From NCBI RefSeq assembly GCF_014647875.1, contig NZ_BMQA01000022.1, positions 58,055 through 122,054 of the forward strand: a DNA stretch of 64,000 bases. The letters run 5' to 3'. This stretch comes from Streptomyces brasiliensis (lineage in GTDB: Bacteria; Actinomycetota; Actinomycetes; Streptomycetales; Streptomycetaceae). Shown here one piece after another: positions 1-9,446 of this stretch. A program made the translations under genes and the position numbers. The notes beneath the pieces were generated by a model. That model worked only from the letters and a program-made list of their open reading frames with translations. It searched no databases and was not told the origin of the DNA. Within the stretch, counting starts at the first letter, position 1; each line of letters opens with the position of its first letter.

Positions 1-107
1 GGCGCCTTCAGCGCGGCGTCGCTGGCCATCCGCCCGGCGGCCACGCTCGCCGCGCCGGCTGCCAGGACCGCGGTGACGGCGGCGGCCGTCGCTGTGACAG
101 TGCGCAC
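1..107 (-). CDS. N-terminus of a putative exported protein, cut by the window edge
   Basis: A reverse-strand reading frame starts at a GTG at 105-107 and runs off the left edge after 35 codons. It begins with a short basic start (VRTV), then an Ala/Val/Gly-rich stretch, and ends in GRMASDAALKA, which looks like a signal peptide or membrane anchor. The beginning resembles Streptomyces alpha/beta-hydrolase-fold proteins that I recall near this locus, but no catalytic motif is inside the window. The frame is open and GC-biased. The product name is therefore left open; start and identity are both tentative. Confidence 0.4.
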   Translation of the reverse strand, partial: MRTVTATAAAVTAVLAAGAASVAAGRMASDAALKA

Positions 108-356
108 GGGTCCAGTGTCCTGGCGGACCCCGCGGTCGGCCAGCGGGAGGTGGGGGCGGGTGCACGTTTCGGCGTGCGGTGCGGATCGGGTGTGCGGGTG
201 GTCCGGACGAGTTCGGCACCGTCGGAGACGTGCGTAGTGGCTCGGCACCGTTGCGGCGGGCGGAGACAAAGGCGGCGTCATACAGGAAGGCGGCATGACA
301 CAAGTGGGGTGAGAGCAGGGCCTGGCAGTGGGGTGAAAGCAGGGCCCGGTCGCCTC

Positions 357-1088
357 CTACCCCCGCTGCCCGTACCCCCTCAACCGCTCCCCCGCCTCCC
401 TCATCCGGGCTTCCGACAGGAGCGTCGGTGTCAGGTGGGGGGTCGACGACGCCTTCAGCCATACCTGGCACATCCACTCCAATTGGGACATATGGTCATA
501 GGCCTGGTCGAGGGTTGCGCCGTAGGTGATCGCACCGTGGTTCTGGAGGAGGCAGGCAGAGCGGTCGGCCAGGGCCCGGAGCATGTTCTCGGCCAACTCC
601 GGCGTGCCGTATGTCGCATACGGGGCAACCCGGACCGGGCCGCCGAGCGCGGCGGCCATGTAGTGGATCGCCGGGAGTTCGGTGACGAGCGTCGAGACAG
701 CCGTCGCGTGGACCGCGTGGGTGTGGACCACCGCACCGGCGGCCGTCGTTCGGTAGATCGCCAGATGCATGGGCAGTTCGCTGGTCGGGACCAGCGAACC
801 GAGCACCTGACGGCCGTCGAGGTCCACCCCCGTCACGTCCCGCGGTGTCAGCCGGTCGTACGGCACGCCCGACGGCGTGACCAGCACGGTGTCCCCGACC
901 CGCGCGGACACGTTGCCCGACGTGCCGACGACCAGCCCGTCCCGCACCGTCCGGCGGGCCGTCTCGACGAGCGCCTCCCACGCCCGGACCTCCGCGCCGA
1001 ACACACCCCTCCTCCCCGGCTCCGGTACACCCCGTGCACCCTCCCGGCCATCCCCCGCGTCCTGTTGGTCCCGCCGCTGTTCAGCCAT
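357..1088 (-). CDS. Class II aldolase/adducin family protein (fuculose-phosphate-aldolase-like)
   Basis: A 243-residue protein of the zinc-dependent class II aldolase fold, which cleaves or forms sugar-phosphate C-C bonds. Visible motifs are GTSGNVSAR (substrate-phosphate loop, about 55-63), SELPMH with the likely catalytic Glu104, HTH with His122 and His124, and QNHG with His184; the three His are the expected zinc ligands. The first ~30 residues are Arg/Gly-rich and unlike the family, so translation may begin later, for example near residue 30. It stands alone, divergent from the phosphate transporter, so its sugar substrate cannot be read from context. Confidence 0.85.
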   Translation of the reverse strand: MAEQRRDQQDAGDGREGARGVPEPGRRGVFGAEVRAWEALVETARRTVRDGLVVGTSGNVSARVGDTVLVTPSGVPYDRLTPRDVTGVDLDGRQVLGSLVPTSELPMHLAIYRTTAAGAVVHTHAVHATAVSTLVTELPAIHYMAAALGGPVRVAPYATYGTPELAENMLRALADRSACLLQNHGAITYGATLDQAYDHMSQLEWMCQVWLKASSTPHLTPTLLSEARMREAGERLRGYGQRG

Positions 1089-1417
1089 GCCGCGATCCTG
1101 CCAGCCGGCGCTCGGACCGGTCGGCGGAGCGGGGCACTGTACGCGAGATCGCCGCCCGCGGGGTGGTCGTACCGGACGTTCCGGCAGTACGACAACGGCG
1201 GCCGCCTGCCGGGTGACCAGAATCTCTTCGGCGGTTCCTCGACCCGCCTCAAGACCTTCGCGCAGGACCGACGGTCAAGGGACGCCTGGGCCGCCATGCC
1301 GGAACGGACCAGCGACCTTCGATCGCCGCAACCGTGACGCCCACCTCAGTTCACCTTCCGTTCATCCAGGTTGCCTACGGTCAACCAGCCAATGACTTCG
1401 AACGATTGCCTGGGTAA
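1089..1417. other. Intergenic region between the aldolase and pit
   Basis: About 330 bases between divergent genes. The only feature recognised is the PHO-box-like repeat at 1349-1370 (listed separately). Open frames here show no family resemblance and look like GC-rich shadows. The start of pit at 1418 has no clear Shine-Dalgarno sequence in the preceding 15 bases, so either a weak site or a very short leader is used. Confidence 0.5.
1349..1370 (+). promoter_or_regulatory. Putative PHO box (PhoP operator) upstream of pit
   Basis: Two head-to-tail 11-mers, GTTCACCTTCC (1349-1359) and GTTCATCCAGG (1360-1370), fit the Streptomyces PHO-box direct-repeat unit (GTTCACC-like). A weaker third unit follows at 1371-1381. 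The pair ends about 47 bases before the pit start. PhoP control of a low-affinity phosphate transporter gene is known in S. coelicolor, so context and sequence agree. Confidence 0.7.
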
Positions 1418-2653
1418 ATGGAAAACTTCTCGCTGATCCTCGCGATTGTGGTGGTAACCGCACTCGCGTTCGATTTCACGAACGGTTTTCACGACACCGC
1501 CAACGCGATGGCCACGACCATCTCGACCGGCGCGCTCAAGCCCAAGGTCGCGGTGGCCATGTCCGCCACACTCAACCTTGTGGGAGCTTTCCTCTCCGTG
1601 GAGGTCGCCAACACGATCTCCAAAGGTCTCGTCGACGAGACCGGCATCCGTCCCGAGGTCATCTTCGCGGCCCTGGTCGGCGCGATCCTCTGGAATCTGC
1701 TGACCTGGCTCGTGGGCCTGCCCTCCAGTTCCTCCCACGCCCTCATGGGCGGTCTGATCGGCGCCACCATCGCCTCCGCCGGCACCGGCGCGGTCCACGG
1801 CGACGCGCTCGTCACCAAGGTCCTTCTCCCCGCGATCGCTGCCCCGCTCGTCGCGGGTCTGGCGGCGATGTTCGCGACCCGGTTCTCGTACTCCATCAGC
1901 AAGAACGCCGACGGCGAGGCGACCCGCAAGGGCTACCGCGCCGGCCAGATAGCCTCGGCCGGCCTGGTCTCCCTCGCGCACGGCACGAACGACGCCCAGA
2001 AGACGATGGGCATCATCACCCTCGCCCTGATCGCCGGAGGCGTCATCGCCCCCGACTCGAACCCTCCCACCTGGGTGATCCTCTCCGCGGGTCTCGCGAT
2101 CGCGCTCGGCACCTACATCGGCGGCTGGCGCATCATCCGCACGATGGGCAAGGGCCTGACCGACCTCCAGCCGCAGCAGGGCTTCGCCGCCCAGACCAGC
2201 GCGGCCACGGCCATCCTGGCCTCCTCCCACCTGGGCTTCTCCCTCTCCACCACGCACGTCGTCTCCGGCTCCGTGATGGGCGCCGGCCTCGGCCGCAAGG
2301 GCGGTGCGGTCCGCTGGTCCACGGCGACCCGCATGGTCGTCGCGTGGGCGCTGACCCTGCCGGCCGCCGCGCTGGTCGCCGCGCTCGCCGAGAGCGTGAC
2401 GGACCTGGGCGACTGGGGCACCGCGGTCGTCGCCGTCCTTCTGGTCGCGGCCAGTGTCGCGATCTGGCGGATCTCCCGCCGCGAGGTCGTCGACCACAGC
2501 AACGTCAACGACGTGGAGCAGCCGACCGGTGTGGTGACCGCGGCCATCGCCGCGGTGACGCCGCCCCCGGCCGGCACGGTGACCGAGGAGCTGACGGCCA
2601 CGATCCCGGCCCCTGCCCCGGCTCCGGCCTCCGACTCGGCCCCCGCCGTCTGA
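1418..2653 (+). CDS. pitH2: Inorganic phosphate transporter, PiT family
   Basis: A 411-residue polytopic membrane protein that imports phosphate, probably as a metal-phosphate complex driven by protons. The duplicated PiT signature is clear: GFHDTANAMATTISTG near residues 23-38 and the second copy SLAHGTNDAQKTMG near 190. Many hydrophobic segments fill the rest, and an Ala/Pro-rich cytoplasmic tail (about 360-411) ends the protein. A PHO box lies just upstream. The small membrane-protein gene follows after 33 bases with its own GGAG site, so the two are likely co-transcribed. The symbol pitH2 is by position and similarity to the S. coelicolor gene next to the cobalamin cluster. Confidence 0.9.
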   Translation: MENFSLILAIVVVTALAFDFTNGFHDTANAMATTISTGALKPKVAVAMSATLNLVGAFLSVEVANTISKGLVDETGIRPEVIFAALVGAILWNLLTWLVGLPSSSSHALMGGLIGATIASAGTGAVHGDALVTKVLLPAIAAPLVAGLAAMFATRFSYSISKNADGEATRKGYRAGQIASAGLVSLAHGTNDAQKTMGIITLALIAGGVIAPDSNPPTWVILSAGLAIALGTYIGGWRIIRTMGKGLTDLQPQQGFAAQTSAATAILASSHLGFSLSTTHVVSGSVMGAGLGRKGGAVRWSTATRMVVAWALTLPAAALVAALAESVTDLGDWGTAVVAVLLVAASVAIWRISRREVVDHSNVNDVEQPTGVVTAAIAAVTPPPAGTVTEELTATIPAPAPAPASDSAPAV

Positions 2654-2686
2654 GTCCGCCCACCCGGTAAGCGAAGGAGCATCAGC

Positions 2687-2914
2687 ATGAAGATCGACTG
2701 GGCGGCCATCGGATCCGTCTTCGGCGTCAGCCTCGTGGCCACCGTGGCCCTCGTCGCCGTGTTCACGCTCGGCGTGGCCGGTCTCTCCCGCCGCGAACGG
2801 GCCGCCGCGCAGGGCAACTCCGCGGCGCTCGCCGTGACCGGCGCGTACGTCTGCTTCGCGGCGTGCGCGGCGGCGGTGGCCTACGGCATCTACTTGATCA
2901 TGGCCAAGGCCTGA
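2687..2914 (+). CDS. Small two-helix membrane protein, unknown function
   Basis: A 75-residue protein with two predicted membrane helices: about residues 7-30 (IGSVFGVSLVATVALVAVF) and 46-71 (AALAVTGAYVCFAACAAAV), separated by a basic linker SRRERAAAQ. GAAGGAG lies 9-15 bases before the ATG. It follows the phosphate transporter in the same direction and the pair ends in strong hairpins. No enzymatic motif is present; a role as an accessory to the transporter is only inferred from position. Confidence 0.8.
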   Translation: MKIDWAAIGSVFGVSLVATVALVAVFTLGVAGLSRRERAAAQGNSAALAVTGAYVCFAACAAAVAYGIYLIMAKA

Positions 2915-2942
2915 CGCCGCTCACGGCCAACGTTCGACCCTG

Positions 2943-3026
2943 GGCAGGGCCGTGGCCCTGCCGACCTCGGCGAACCGCGCAAGGCTCCTCCCCGACCGTC
3001 TCCGTTCCGGTTCGGGAAGGAGCCTT
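2943..3026 (+). terminator. Two terminator-like hairpins after the pit operon
   Basis: The first hairpin has arms GGCAGGGCC (2943-2951) and GGCCCTGCC (2954-2962). The second has arms AAGGCTCCT (2981-2989) and AGGAGCCTT (3018-3026), extended by C/G-rich pairs, and is followed by TTCG. They separate the phosphate operon from the riboswitch leader of the cobalamin operon. Confidence 0.75.
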
Positions 3027-3104
3027 TCGCATGCCGTCAGCCGGCGTGCGCGGCGCCGATATGAACCTCGGCACACTCTCCCCGCGCAGGTCAACAGCGA
3101 GTTG

Positions 3105-3240
3105 ACGGCTCTTCCAGGGGCGTGGTGGACTTCCTGAGCCATGTACGGCGGCAAGAGAGGAAGCCGGTGCGAATCCGGCGCGGTCCCGCCACTGTCACCG
3201 GGGAAGAACCCCCCGGGAGCCAGGAACTCTCACCGCCGGT
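3105..3240 (+). ncRNA. Cobalamin (adenosylcobalamin) riboswitch
   Basis: The leader of the cobalamin operon carries the conserved aptamer pieces in order: GAAGCCGGTGCGAATCCGGC (about 3160-3179), the B12 box GCCACTGT (3188-3195), and a GGGAGCCAGGA segment (about 3216-3226). This is the binding fold that senses adenosylcobalamin and represses downstream genes. The cobD start lies about 110 bases further on and lacks an obvious strong Shine-Dalgarno, so control could act on transcription or translation. The outer boundaries are approximate. Confidence 0.92.
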
Positions 3241-3349
3241 CTCGTCGAACCAGGGCGTGGACACCCTGAGTGAGGACATATCGCCATGCGCGGCTGCGGA
3301 TTGAGGTACAGCACCAGGTCGCTTCCCGACCCCACGGCCGGCTGAGCCG

Positions 3350-4291
3350 ATGCGTGCCGATCGCGTCTTCGCGTACGGCGCCACCCTCGGCCTCCTCGGC
3401 GATCTGCTCCTGGGCGATCCGCGCCGCGGTCATCCCGTGGCAGCGTTCGGCCGGACCGCCGGCGTCGTCGAGCGGGCGCTGTGGCGCGACCACCGGGGCT
3501 GGGGCGCCCTGCACACCGCTGTCTGCGTCGGGGGCGCCGCCGCGCTCGGGGCCGCGGCCGAGCGGACCGTACGCACCTCCCCCGCCGCTTCCGTCGCACT
3601 GACCGGCGTCGCCACCTGGGCCGTCGTGGGCGGGACTTCGCTCGCCCGGGAGGCCCGGGCCATCGGGTCCGCCCTGGAGGCGGGGGACGTGGCGGCGGCG
3701 CGGGCGCGGCTGCCGCATCTGTGCGGGCGGGACCCCGAGACCCTGGACGGGGAGGGGATCGCGCGCGCCGTCGTGGAGTCCGTCGCCGAGAACACCTCCG
3801 ACGCCGTCGTGGGCGCCCTGGTGTGGGGAGCCGTGGCCGGGGTGCCCGGGCTGCTCGGGTTCCGGGCCGTCAACACCCTGGACGCCATGGTCGGGCACAG
3901 GTCGCCCAAGTACCGCCGCTACGGCTGGGCTTCGGCCCGCCTCGACGACCTGGCGGGCTGGCCGGGGGCGCGACTGACCGCCGTACTGGCGACGCTCGCC
4001 GGGGACGACCCCCGTGGCGCGACACGGGCCTGGCGGGCCGATGCCGGGAAGCATCCGAGCCCCAACGCCGGTCCCGTGGAGGCCTCGTTCGCGGGCGCGC
4101 TCGGGGTGCGGCTCGGGGGGACCTTGTCGTACGGGGGACGGGTCGAGCACCGGCCCGTGCTGAACCGGGAGGGGCGGGCCGTGACGACCGGGGACATCGA
4201 GCGGGCCGTACGGCTCTCCCGGCGCGTCGGCCTGCTGGCGCTGGGCGCCGCCGTCGCCGTCGGTCTCGTCGTGAAGGGACGTACGTCATGA
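3350..4291 (+). CDS. cobD: Adenosylcobinamide-phosphate synthase CobD/CbiB
   Basis: A 313-residue membrane protein that attaches (R)-1-amino-2-propanol (or its phosphate) to the f-side chain of adenosylcobyric acid. Family hallmarks are the N-terminal GDLLLGDPRRGHPV, the ESVAENTSDAVVGAL segment near residue 143, NTLDAMVGHRSPKY near 181, and SPNAGPVEASFAGALGV near 239. It is the first gene behind the B12 riboswitch. Its TGA overlaps the next ATG by 4 nt, so it is translationally coupled to cobQ. Confidence 0.95.
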   Translation: MRADRVFAYGATLGLLGDLLLGDPRRGHPVAAFGRTAGVVERALWRDHRGWGALHTAVCVGGAAALGAAAERTVRTSPAASVALTGVATWAVVGGTSLAREARAIGSALEAGDVAAARARLPHLCGRDPETLDGEGIARAVVESVAENTSDAVVGALVWGAVAGVPGLLGFRAVNTLDAMVGHRSPKYRRYGWASARLDDLAGWPGARLTAVLATLAGDDPRGATRAWRADAGKHPSPNAGPVEASFAGALGVRLGGTLSYGGRVEHRPVLNREGRAVTTGDIERAVRLSRRVGLLALGAAVAVGLVVKGRTS

Positions 4292-5796
4292 ACGGTGGTC
4301 TCCTCGTCGCCGGCACCACCTCCGACGCCGGCAAGAGCGTCGTGACCGCCGGGATCTGCCGGTGGCTGGTGCGGCAGGGGGTCAAGGTCGCGCCGTTCAA
4401 GGCGCAGAACATGTCCCTCAACTCGTTCGTCACGCGGGAGGGCGCGGAGATCGGGCGGGCGCAGGCCATGCAGGCCCAGGCGTGCCGCGTCGAGCCGACC
4501 GCGCTGATGAACCCCGTGCTGCTCAAGCCCGGCGGCGAGCAGAGCAGCCAAGTGGTGCTGCTCGGCAGGCCGGTGGGTGAGCTGAGTGCGCGCGGTTATC
4601 ACGGCGGGCGCGCGCAGGCGCTCCTGGGGACCGTGCTGGAGTGTCTCGAGGAGCTGCGGGGCACGTATGACGCGGTGATCTGCGAGGGGGCCGGTTCGCC
4701 CGCCGAGATCAATCTGCGGCGCACCGACATCGTGAACATGGGGATCGCGCGCAACGCGCGGCTGCCCGTGCTCGTCGTCGGTGACATCGACCGCGGCGGC
4801 GTCTTCGCCTCCTTCTTCGGGACGGTCGCGCTGCTCTCGCGCGAGGACCAGGAACTGGTCGCCGGGTTCCTGGTCAACAAGTTCCGTGGGGACGTCTCGC
4901 TGCTGGAGCCCGGCCTCGACATGCTGCACGGGCTCACCGGGCGGCGGACGTACGGCGTGCTGCCCTTCCGGCACGGCCTCGGCATCGACGAGGAAGACGG
5001 GCTGCGGGTGTCTCTGCGGGGCGCCGTACGGGAGTCGGCGGTCGCCGCGCCGGTCGGCGAGGACGTGCTGCGTGTCGCCGTCTGCGCGGTCCCCCTGATG
5101 TCCAACTTCACGGACGTGGATGCTCTCGCCGCCGAACCGGGCGTCGTCGTACGGTTCGTGGACCGGCCGGAGGAACTGGCCGACGCCGATCTCGTGGTCG
5201 TACCGGGCACGCGGGGCACGGTCCGCGCCCTGGAGTGGCTGCACGAGCGGGGCCTGGCGGAGGCGCTGCACCGCAGGGCCGCCGACGACCGGCCGATCCT
5301 CGGCATCTGCGGTGGCTTCCAGCTCCTCGGCGAATACATCGAGGACGACGTCGAGAGCCGCCGGGGGCGGGTGGACGGGCTCGGCATCCTGCCCGTGCGG
5401 GTGCGGTTCGCGCGCGAGAAGACCCTCACCCGGCCCGCCGGCGAGGCCCTCGGCGAGCGTGTCGAGGGATACGAGATCCATCACGGGGTCGCCGAAGTGA
5501 CCGGCGGGTATGCCTTCTTGGACGGCTGTCGGGTCGGCCGCACCTGGGGCACGCACTGGCACGGTTCCCTGGAGTCGGACGGTTTCCGGCGGGCCTTCCT
5601 GCGCGAGGTGGCCGCCGCCGCGGGCCGCCGGTTCGTGCCCGCGCCCGACACCTCGTTCGCCACGCTCCGCGAGGAGCAGCTCGACCGGCTCGGCGATCTG
5701 GTCGAACAGCACGCGGACACGGACGCGCTGTGGCGGCTCATCGAGTCGGGCGCGCCGCAAGGACTGCCCTTCATACCACCGGGAGCGCCCGCATGA
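4288..5796 (+). CDS. cobQ: Cobyric acid synthase CobQ
   Basis: A 502-residue glutamine-dependent amidotransferase that amidates side chains b, d, e and g of adenosylcobyrinic acid a,c-diamide. The N-terminal P-loop-like domain starts LLVAGTTSDAGKS and contains KAQNMSLNSFVT. The C-terminal class I glutaminase domain has the nucleophile loop LGICGGFQLLG (Cys about 346) and a late His in THWHGSLE. The frame is open further upstream, but the ATG at 4288 overlaps the cobD stop (ATGA) and is where homology begins. Confidence 0.96.
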   Translation: MNGGLLVAGTTSDAGKSVVTAGICRWLVRQGVKVAPFKAQNMSLNSFVTREGAEIGRAQAMQAQACRVEPTALMNPVLLKPGGEQSSQVVLLGRPVGELSARGYHGGRAQALLGTVLECLEELRGTYDAVICEGAGSPAEINLRRTDIVNMGIARNARLPVLVVGDIDRGGVFASFFGTVALLSREDQELVAGFLVNKFRGDVSLLEPGLDMLHGLTGRRTYGVLPFRHGLGIDEEDGLRVSLRGAVRESAVAAPVGEDVLRVAVCAVPLMSNFTDVDALAAEPGVVVRFVDRPEELADADLVVVPGTRGTVRALEWLHERGLAEALHRRAADDRPILGICGGFQLLGEYIEDDVESRRGRVDGLGILPVRVRFAREKTLTRPAGEALGERVEGYEIHHGVAEVTGGYAFLDGCRVGRTWGTHWHGSLESDGFRRAFLREVAAAAGRRFVPAPDTSFATLREEQLDRLGDLVEQHADTDALWRLIESGAPQGLPFIPPGAPA

Positions 5797-8700
5797 GCAC
5801 AGTGTTGTTGTTGTCGACCGCCGACACCGATCTGCTGGCCGCCCGGGCCTCCGGTGCGGCGTACCGGATCGGGAATCCCAGCCGGGTGGACGTCGCCGAG
5901 GAGCTTCCGGGGCTGATCGAGGGCGCGGACATCGCCGTCGTACGGCTGCTCGGCGGCAGGCGTGCCTGGGAGGACGGGCTCGCCCGGCTGAAGGCCTCGG
6001 GCGTGCCGACCGTGCTGCTGGGCGGCGAGGCCGTACCCGACGCCGAGTTGATGGCCGAGTCGTCGGTGCCGGCCGGTGTCGTCGCGGAGGCGCTGCGCTA
6101 CCTGGTCGAGGGCGGGCCCGCCAACCTCACGGAACTCGCCCGGTTCCTCTCCGACACCGTGCTGCTGACCGGCGAGGGATTCGTCGAGCCGCGGAAGATG
6201 CCCGGGTACGGCGTCCACGGCGAGCGTGCGTTCGCCGAGGACCGCCCGACGGTCGGCGTGCTCTTCTACCGGGCCCATGAACTCGGCGGCAACACCGCCT
6301 TCGTCGACACGCTGTGCGACGTGATCGAGGCACGCGGGGCCAACGCCCTTCCGGTGTACTGCGGTTCGCTGCGCGGTGCCGACGCCGGTCTGTACGAGAT
6401 CCTCGGCCGGGCCGACGCCCTGGTGGCGACGGTCCTGGCGGCGGGCGGCACCCACGCCTCGCAGGCCTCGGCCGGCGGCGACGAGGAGGCCTGGGACATC
6501 GGTGCGCTCGCCGAGCTGGACATCCCCGTGCTGCAAGGGCTCTGCCTCACCTCCTCGCGGGCCGCCTGGGAGGCCTCCGACGCCGCCCTCTCCCCCATGG
6601 ACGCGGCGATGCAGGTCGCGATCCCGGAGTTCGACGGCCGTCTGATCACCGTGCCGTTCTCCTTCAAGGAGCAGGGCCCGGACGACGTACCGGTGTACGT
6701 CGCCGACCCCGAGCGTGCCGGTCGTGTGGCCGGAATCGCCGTGCGCCACGCGGAGTTGAGGCACAAGGCGAACGCCGACAAGAAGATCGCGCTCGTCTTC
6801 ACCGCCTACCCGACCAAGCACTCGCGGGTCGGCAACGCGGTGGGCCTTGACACCCCGGCGTCCGCCGTACGGATCCTGGACGCGCTGCGAGACGCGGGCT
6901 ACTCGCTCACCGAATACCCCTCCGGCGGCGACGAGTTGATCCACCGGCTCATCGAGGCCGGCGGCCATGACGTCGAGTGGCTCACGGAGGAGCAGCTGGC
7001 CGCCGCGCCCGCGCGGGTGCCGCTGGCCGACTACCGGAGGTGGTTCGACAAGCTCGACCCGCAGCTGCGGGACGCGATGGTGGCGGCATGGGGCGAACCG
7101 CCGGGCGGTCTCTACGTGGACGGCGACGACATCGTGCTCGCGTCCCTGCGATTCGGGAACGTCGTCGTGATGATCCAGCCGCCGCGCGGCTTCGGCGAGA
7201 ACCCGATCGCGATCTACCACGACCCCGACATGCCGCCGTCGCACCACTACATGGCGGCCTACCGGTGGTTGGAGAACAGTTTCGGCGCCGACGCGATCGT
7301 GCACATGGGCAAGCACGGCACGATGGAGTGGCTGCCGGGCAAGGGGCTGGGACTGTCGCGGGGGTGCGCGCCGGATGCCGTCCTCGGCGACCTGCCTCTC
7401 GTCTACCCGTTCATCGTCAACGACCCCGGCGAGGGGACGCAGGCCAAGCGGCGCGGGCACGCCACGGTCGTCGACCACCTGGTGCCGCCGATGGCCCGCG
7501 CCGACACCTACGGCGACCTGGCCAAGCTGGAGCAGCTGCTCGACGAGTACGCGCTCGTCTCCGACCTGGACCCGACGAAGGCGCCGGCCGTGCGAGCGCA
7601 GATCTGGACGCTGGTCAAGGCGGCCGAGCTGCACCACGACCTGCATGTGGCCGAGCAGCCGGAGGACGACGCGTTCGACGAGTTCGTCATGCACATCGAC
7701 GGCTATCTGTGCGAGATCAAGGACGTGCAGATCAGGGACGGGCTGCACATTCTCGGCGGCGGGCCGGTCGGCGAGCCGCGCGTGAACCTGGTGCTCGCCG
7801 TGCTGCGCGCCGCGCAGGTCTGGGGCGGGCGGGCGAACGCGCTGCCGGGGCTCAGGGCGTGCCTGGCTGCTCATTTCGGGCTCGACGAAAGGGAGTTGCT
7901 GGCCGAGCCCGGCGCGCCTGTGAAGGTTCCGGTGGAGCTGTCGGACCTGGTCGCAGGGCCGTCCCGGACGGCGGCGGACGCCATCGACCTGCTGGAGCAG
8001 CTGTGCCGCCGGATCGCGGAGGGATCGGAAGCCCGCGACTGGACGGCGTCCGAGAGCGCCGGCCTCGTCCGTGACGTCCTCGGCACCGAACTCCCCGGCG
8101 CCGTCGACGTGGTGGAGTTCGCCTGCACCGAGGTCGTCCCGAGGCTCGCCCGCACCACGGACGAGATCGGCCACATCCTGCGGGCACTGGACGGCGGTTA
8201 CGTCCCGGCGGGCCCGTCGGGCTCACCGACGCGCGGCCTGGTCAACGTGCTGCCGACCGGCCGCAACTTCTACTCGGTCGATCCCAAAGCCATTCCGTCT
8301 CGGCTGAGTTGGGAGGTCGGCCAGTCGCTCGCCGACTCGCTGATCGCCCGCTATCTCCAGGACACCGGCGAGTACCCGAAGTCGGTCGGCCTGACGGTCT
8401 GGGGTACGTCCGCCATGCGCACCCAGGGCGACGACATCGCAGAGATCCTGGCGCTGCTCGGCTGCCGTCCGGTGTGGGACGAAGCCTCCCGCCGCGTGAC
8501 CGGTTTCGAGGTGGTCGCGCCTGCGGAGCTGGGCCGGCCGCGCATCGACGTCACGGTCCGCATCTCCGGCTTCTTCCGCGACGCTTTCCCGCACGTCGTC
8601 GGGTTGATCGACGACGCGGTGCGGGCGGTGGCCGAGCTGGACGAGCCGGCGGAGTCCAACTACGTGCGGGCGCACGTGGAGCAGGACACCGCCGAGCACG

Positions 8701-9446
8701 GGGACCGGCGGCGCGCGACGGCCCGTATCTTCGGCTCCAAGCCGGGGGCGTACGGCGCCGGGCTGCTGCCGCTGATCGACGCGCGGAACTGGCGTTCCGA
8801 CGCGGACCTCGCCGAGGTGTACGCGGTGTGGGGCGGTTACGCCTACGGGCGTGGGCTCGACGGACGCGCGGCGCGCGGGGACATGGAGACCGCGTTCCGG
8901 CGGATCGCCGTGGCCGCGAAGAACGTGGACACCCGCGAGCACGACCTCGTCGACGCCGACGACTACTTCCAGTACCACGGCGGCATGGTGGCCATGGTGC
9001 GGCACCTGACCGGTGCGAGCCCCGAGGCGTACGTCGGCGACTCCGCCGTACCGGACCAGGTGAGGACCCGCACGCTCGGCGAGGAGACGCACCGGGTCTT
9101 CCGGGCTCGTGTGGTCAACCCCCGCTGGATGGCGGCCATGCGGCGGCACGGCTACAAGGGCGCCTTCGAGATGGCGGCGACCGTGGACTACCTCTTCGGC
9201 TATGACGCGACGGCGGGCGTGGTCGACGACTGGATGTACGAGAAGCTCAGCGCCGAGTACGTCTTCGACGCCGAGAACCGGGACTTCATGAAGAAGTCCA
9301 ACCCGTGGGCCCTGCGCGGGATCACGGAGCGGCTTTTGGAGGCCGCCGACCGTGGCCTCTGGGCCGAGCCGGACGCGGACACGCTGGAGCGGCTGCGAGC
9401 CACCTATCTGGAGCTCGAGGGCGACTTGGAGGGCGACGAGAAGTGA
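5793..9446 (+). CDS. cobN: Aerobic-type cobaltochelatase subunit CobN
   Basis: A 1217-residue protein of the CobN/ChlH/BchH family, the large subunit that binds hydrogenobyrinic acid a,c-diamide and receives cobalt. The length is in the usual range for CobN. The conserved stretch HMGKHGTMEWLPGKG lies near residue 506, with TAYPTKHSRVGNAVG near 337 and EDYF-type motif DDYFQYHGGMVAMV near 1057. The start is the ATG overlapping the cobQ stop by 4 nt; the longer open frame upstream is a shadow inside cobQ. The chlD-type gene follows with a GTGA overlap, supplying the ATPase partner. Confidence 0.95.
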   Translation: MSTVLLLSTADTDLLAARASGAAYRIGNPSRVDVAEELPGLIEGADIAVVRLLGGRRAWEDGLARLKASGVPTVLLGGEAVPDAELMAESSVPAGVVAEALRYLVEGGPANLTELARFLSDTVLLTGEGFVEPRKMPGYGVHGERAFAEDRPTVGVLFYRAHELGGNTAFVDTLCDVIEARGANALPVYCGSLRGADAGLYEILGRADALVATVLAAGGTHASQASAGGDEEAWDIGALAELDIPVLQGLCLTSSRAAWEASDAALSPMDAAMQVAIPEFDGRLITVPFSFKEQGPDDVPVYVADPERAGRVAGIAVRHAELRHKANADKKIALVFTAYPTKHSRVGNAVGLDTPASAVRILDALRDAGYSLTEYPSGGDELIHRLIEAGGHDVEWLTEEQLAAAPARVPLADYRRWFDKLDPQLRDAMVAAWGEPPGGLYVDGDDIVLASLRFGNVVVMIQPPRGFGENPIAIYHDPDMPPSHHYMAAYRWLENSFGADAIVHMGKHGTMEWLPGKGLGLSRGCAPDAVLGDLPLVYPFIVNDPGEGTQAKRRGHATVVDHLVPPMARADTYGDLAKLEQLLDEYALVSDLDPTKAPAVRAQIWTLVKAAELHHDLHVAEQPEDDAFDEFVMHIDGYLCEIKDVQIRDGLHILGGGPVGEPRVNLVLAVLRAAQVWGGRANALPGLRACLAAHFGLDERELLAEPGAPVKVPVELSDLVAGPSRTAADAIDLLEQLCRRIAEGSEARDWTASESAGLVRDVLGTELPGAVDVVEFACTEVVPRLARTTDEIGHILRALDGGYVPAGPSGSPTRGLVNVLPTGRNFYSVDPKAIPSRLSWEVGQSLADSLIARYLQDTGEYPKSVGLTVWGTSAMRTQGDDIAEILALLGCRPVWDEASRRVTGFEVVAPAELGRPRIDVTVRISGFFRDAFPHVVGLIDDAVRAVAELDEPAESNYVRAHVEQDTAEHGDRRRATARIFGSKPGAYGAGLLPLIDARNWRSDADLAEVYAVWGGYAYGRGLDGRAARGDMETAFRRIAVAAKNVDTREHDLVDADDYFQYHGGMVAMVRHLTGASPEAYVGDSAVPDQVRTRTLGEETHRVFRARVVNPRWMAAMRRHGYKGAFEMAATVDYLFGYDATAGVVDDWMYEKLSAEYVFDAENRDFMKKSNPWALRGITERLLEAADRGLWAEPDADTLERLRATYLELEGDLEGDEK

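Noticed and set aside
150..1337. A 395-codon forward frame opposite the class II aldolase
   Set aside because: Its product is a compositional shadow (Arg/Gly/Pro-rich, no family motif), while the reverse strand encodes a clear aldolase.
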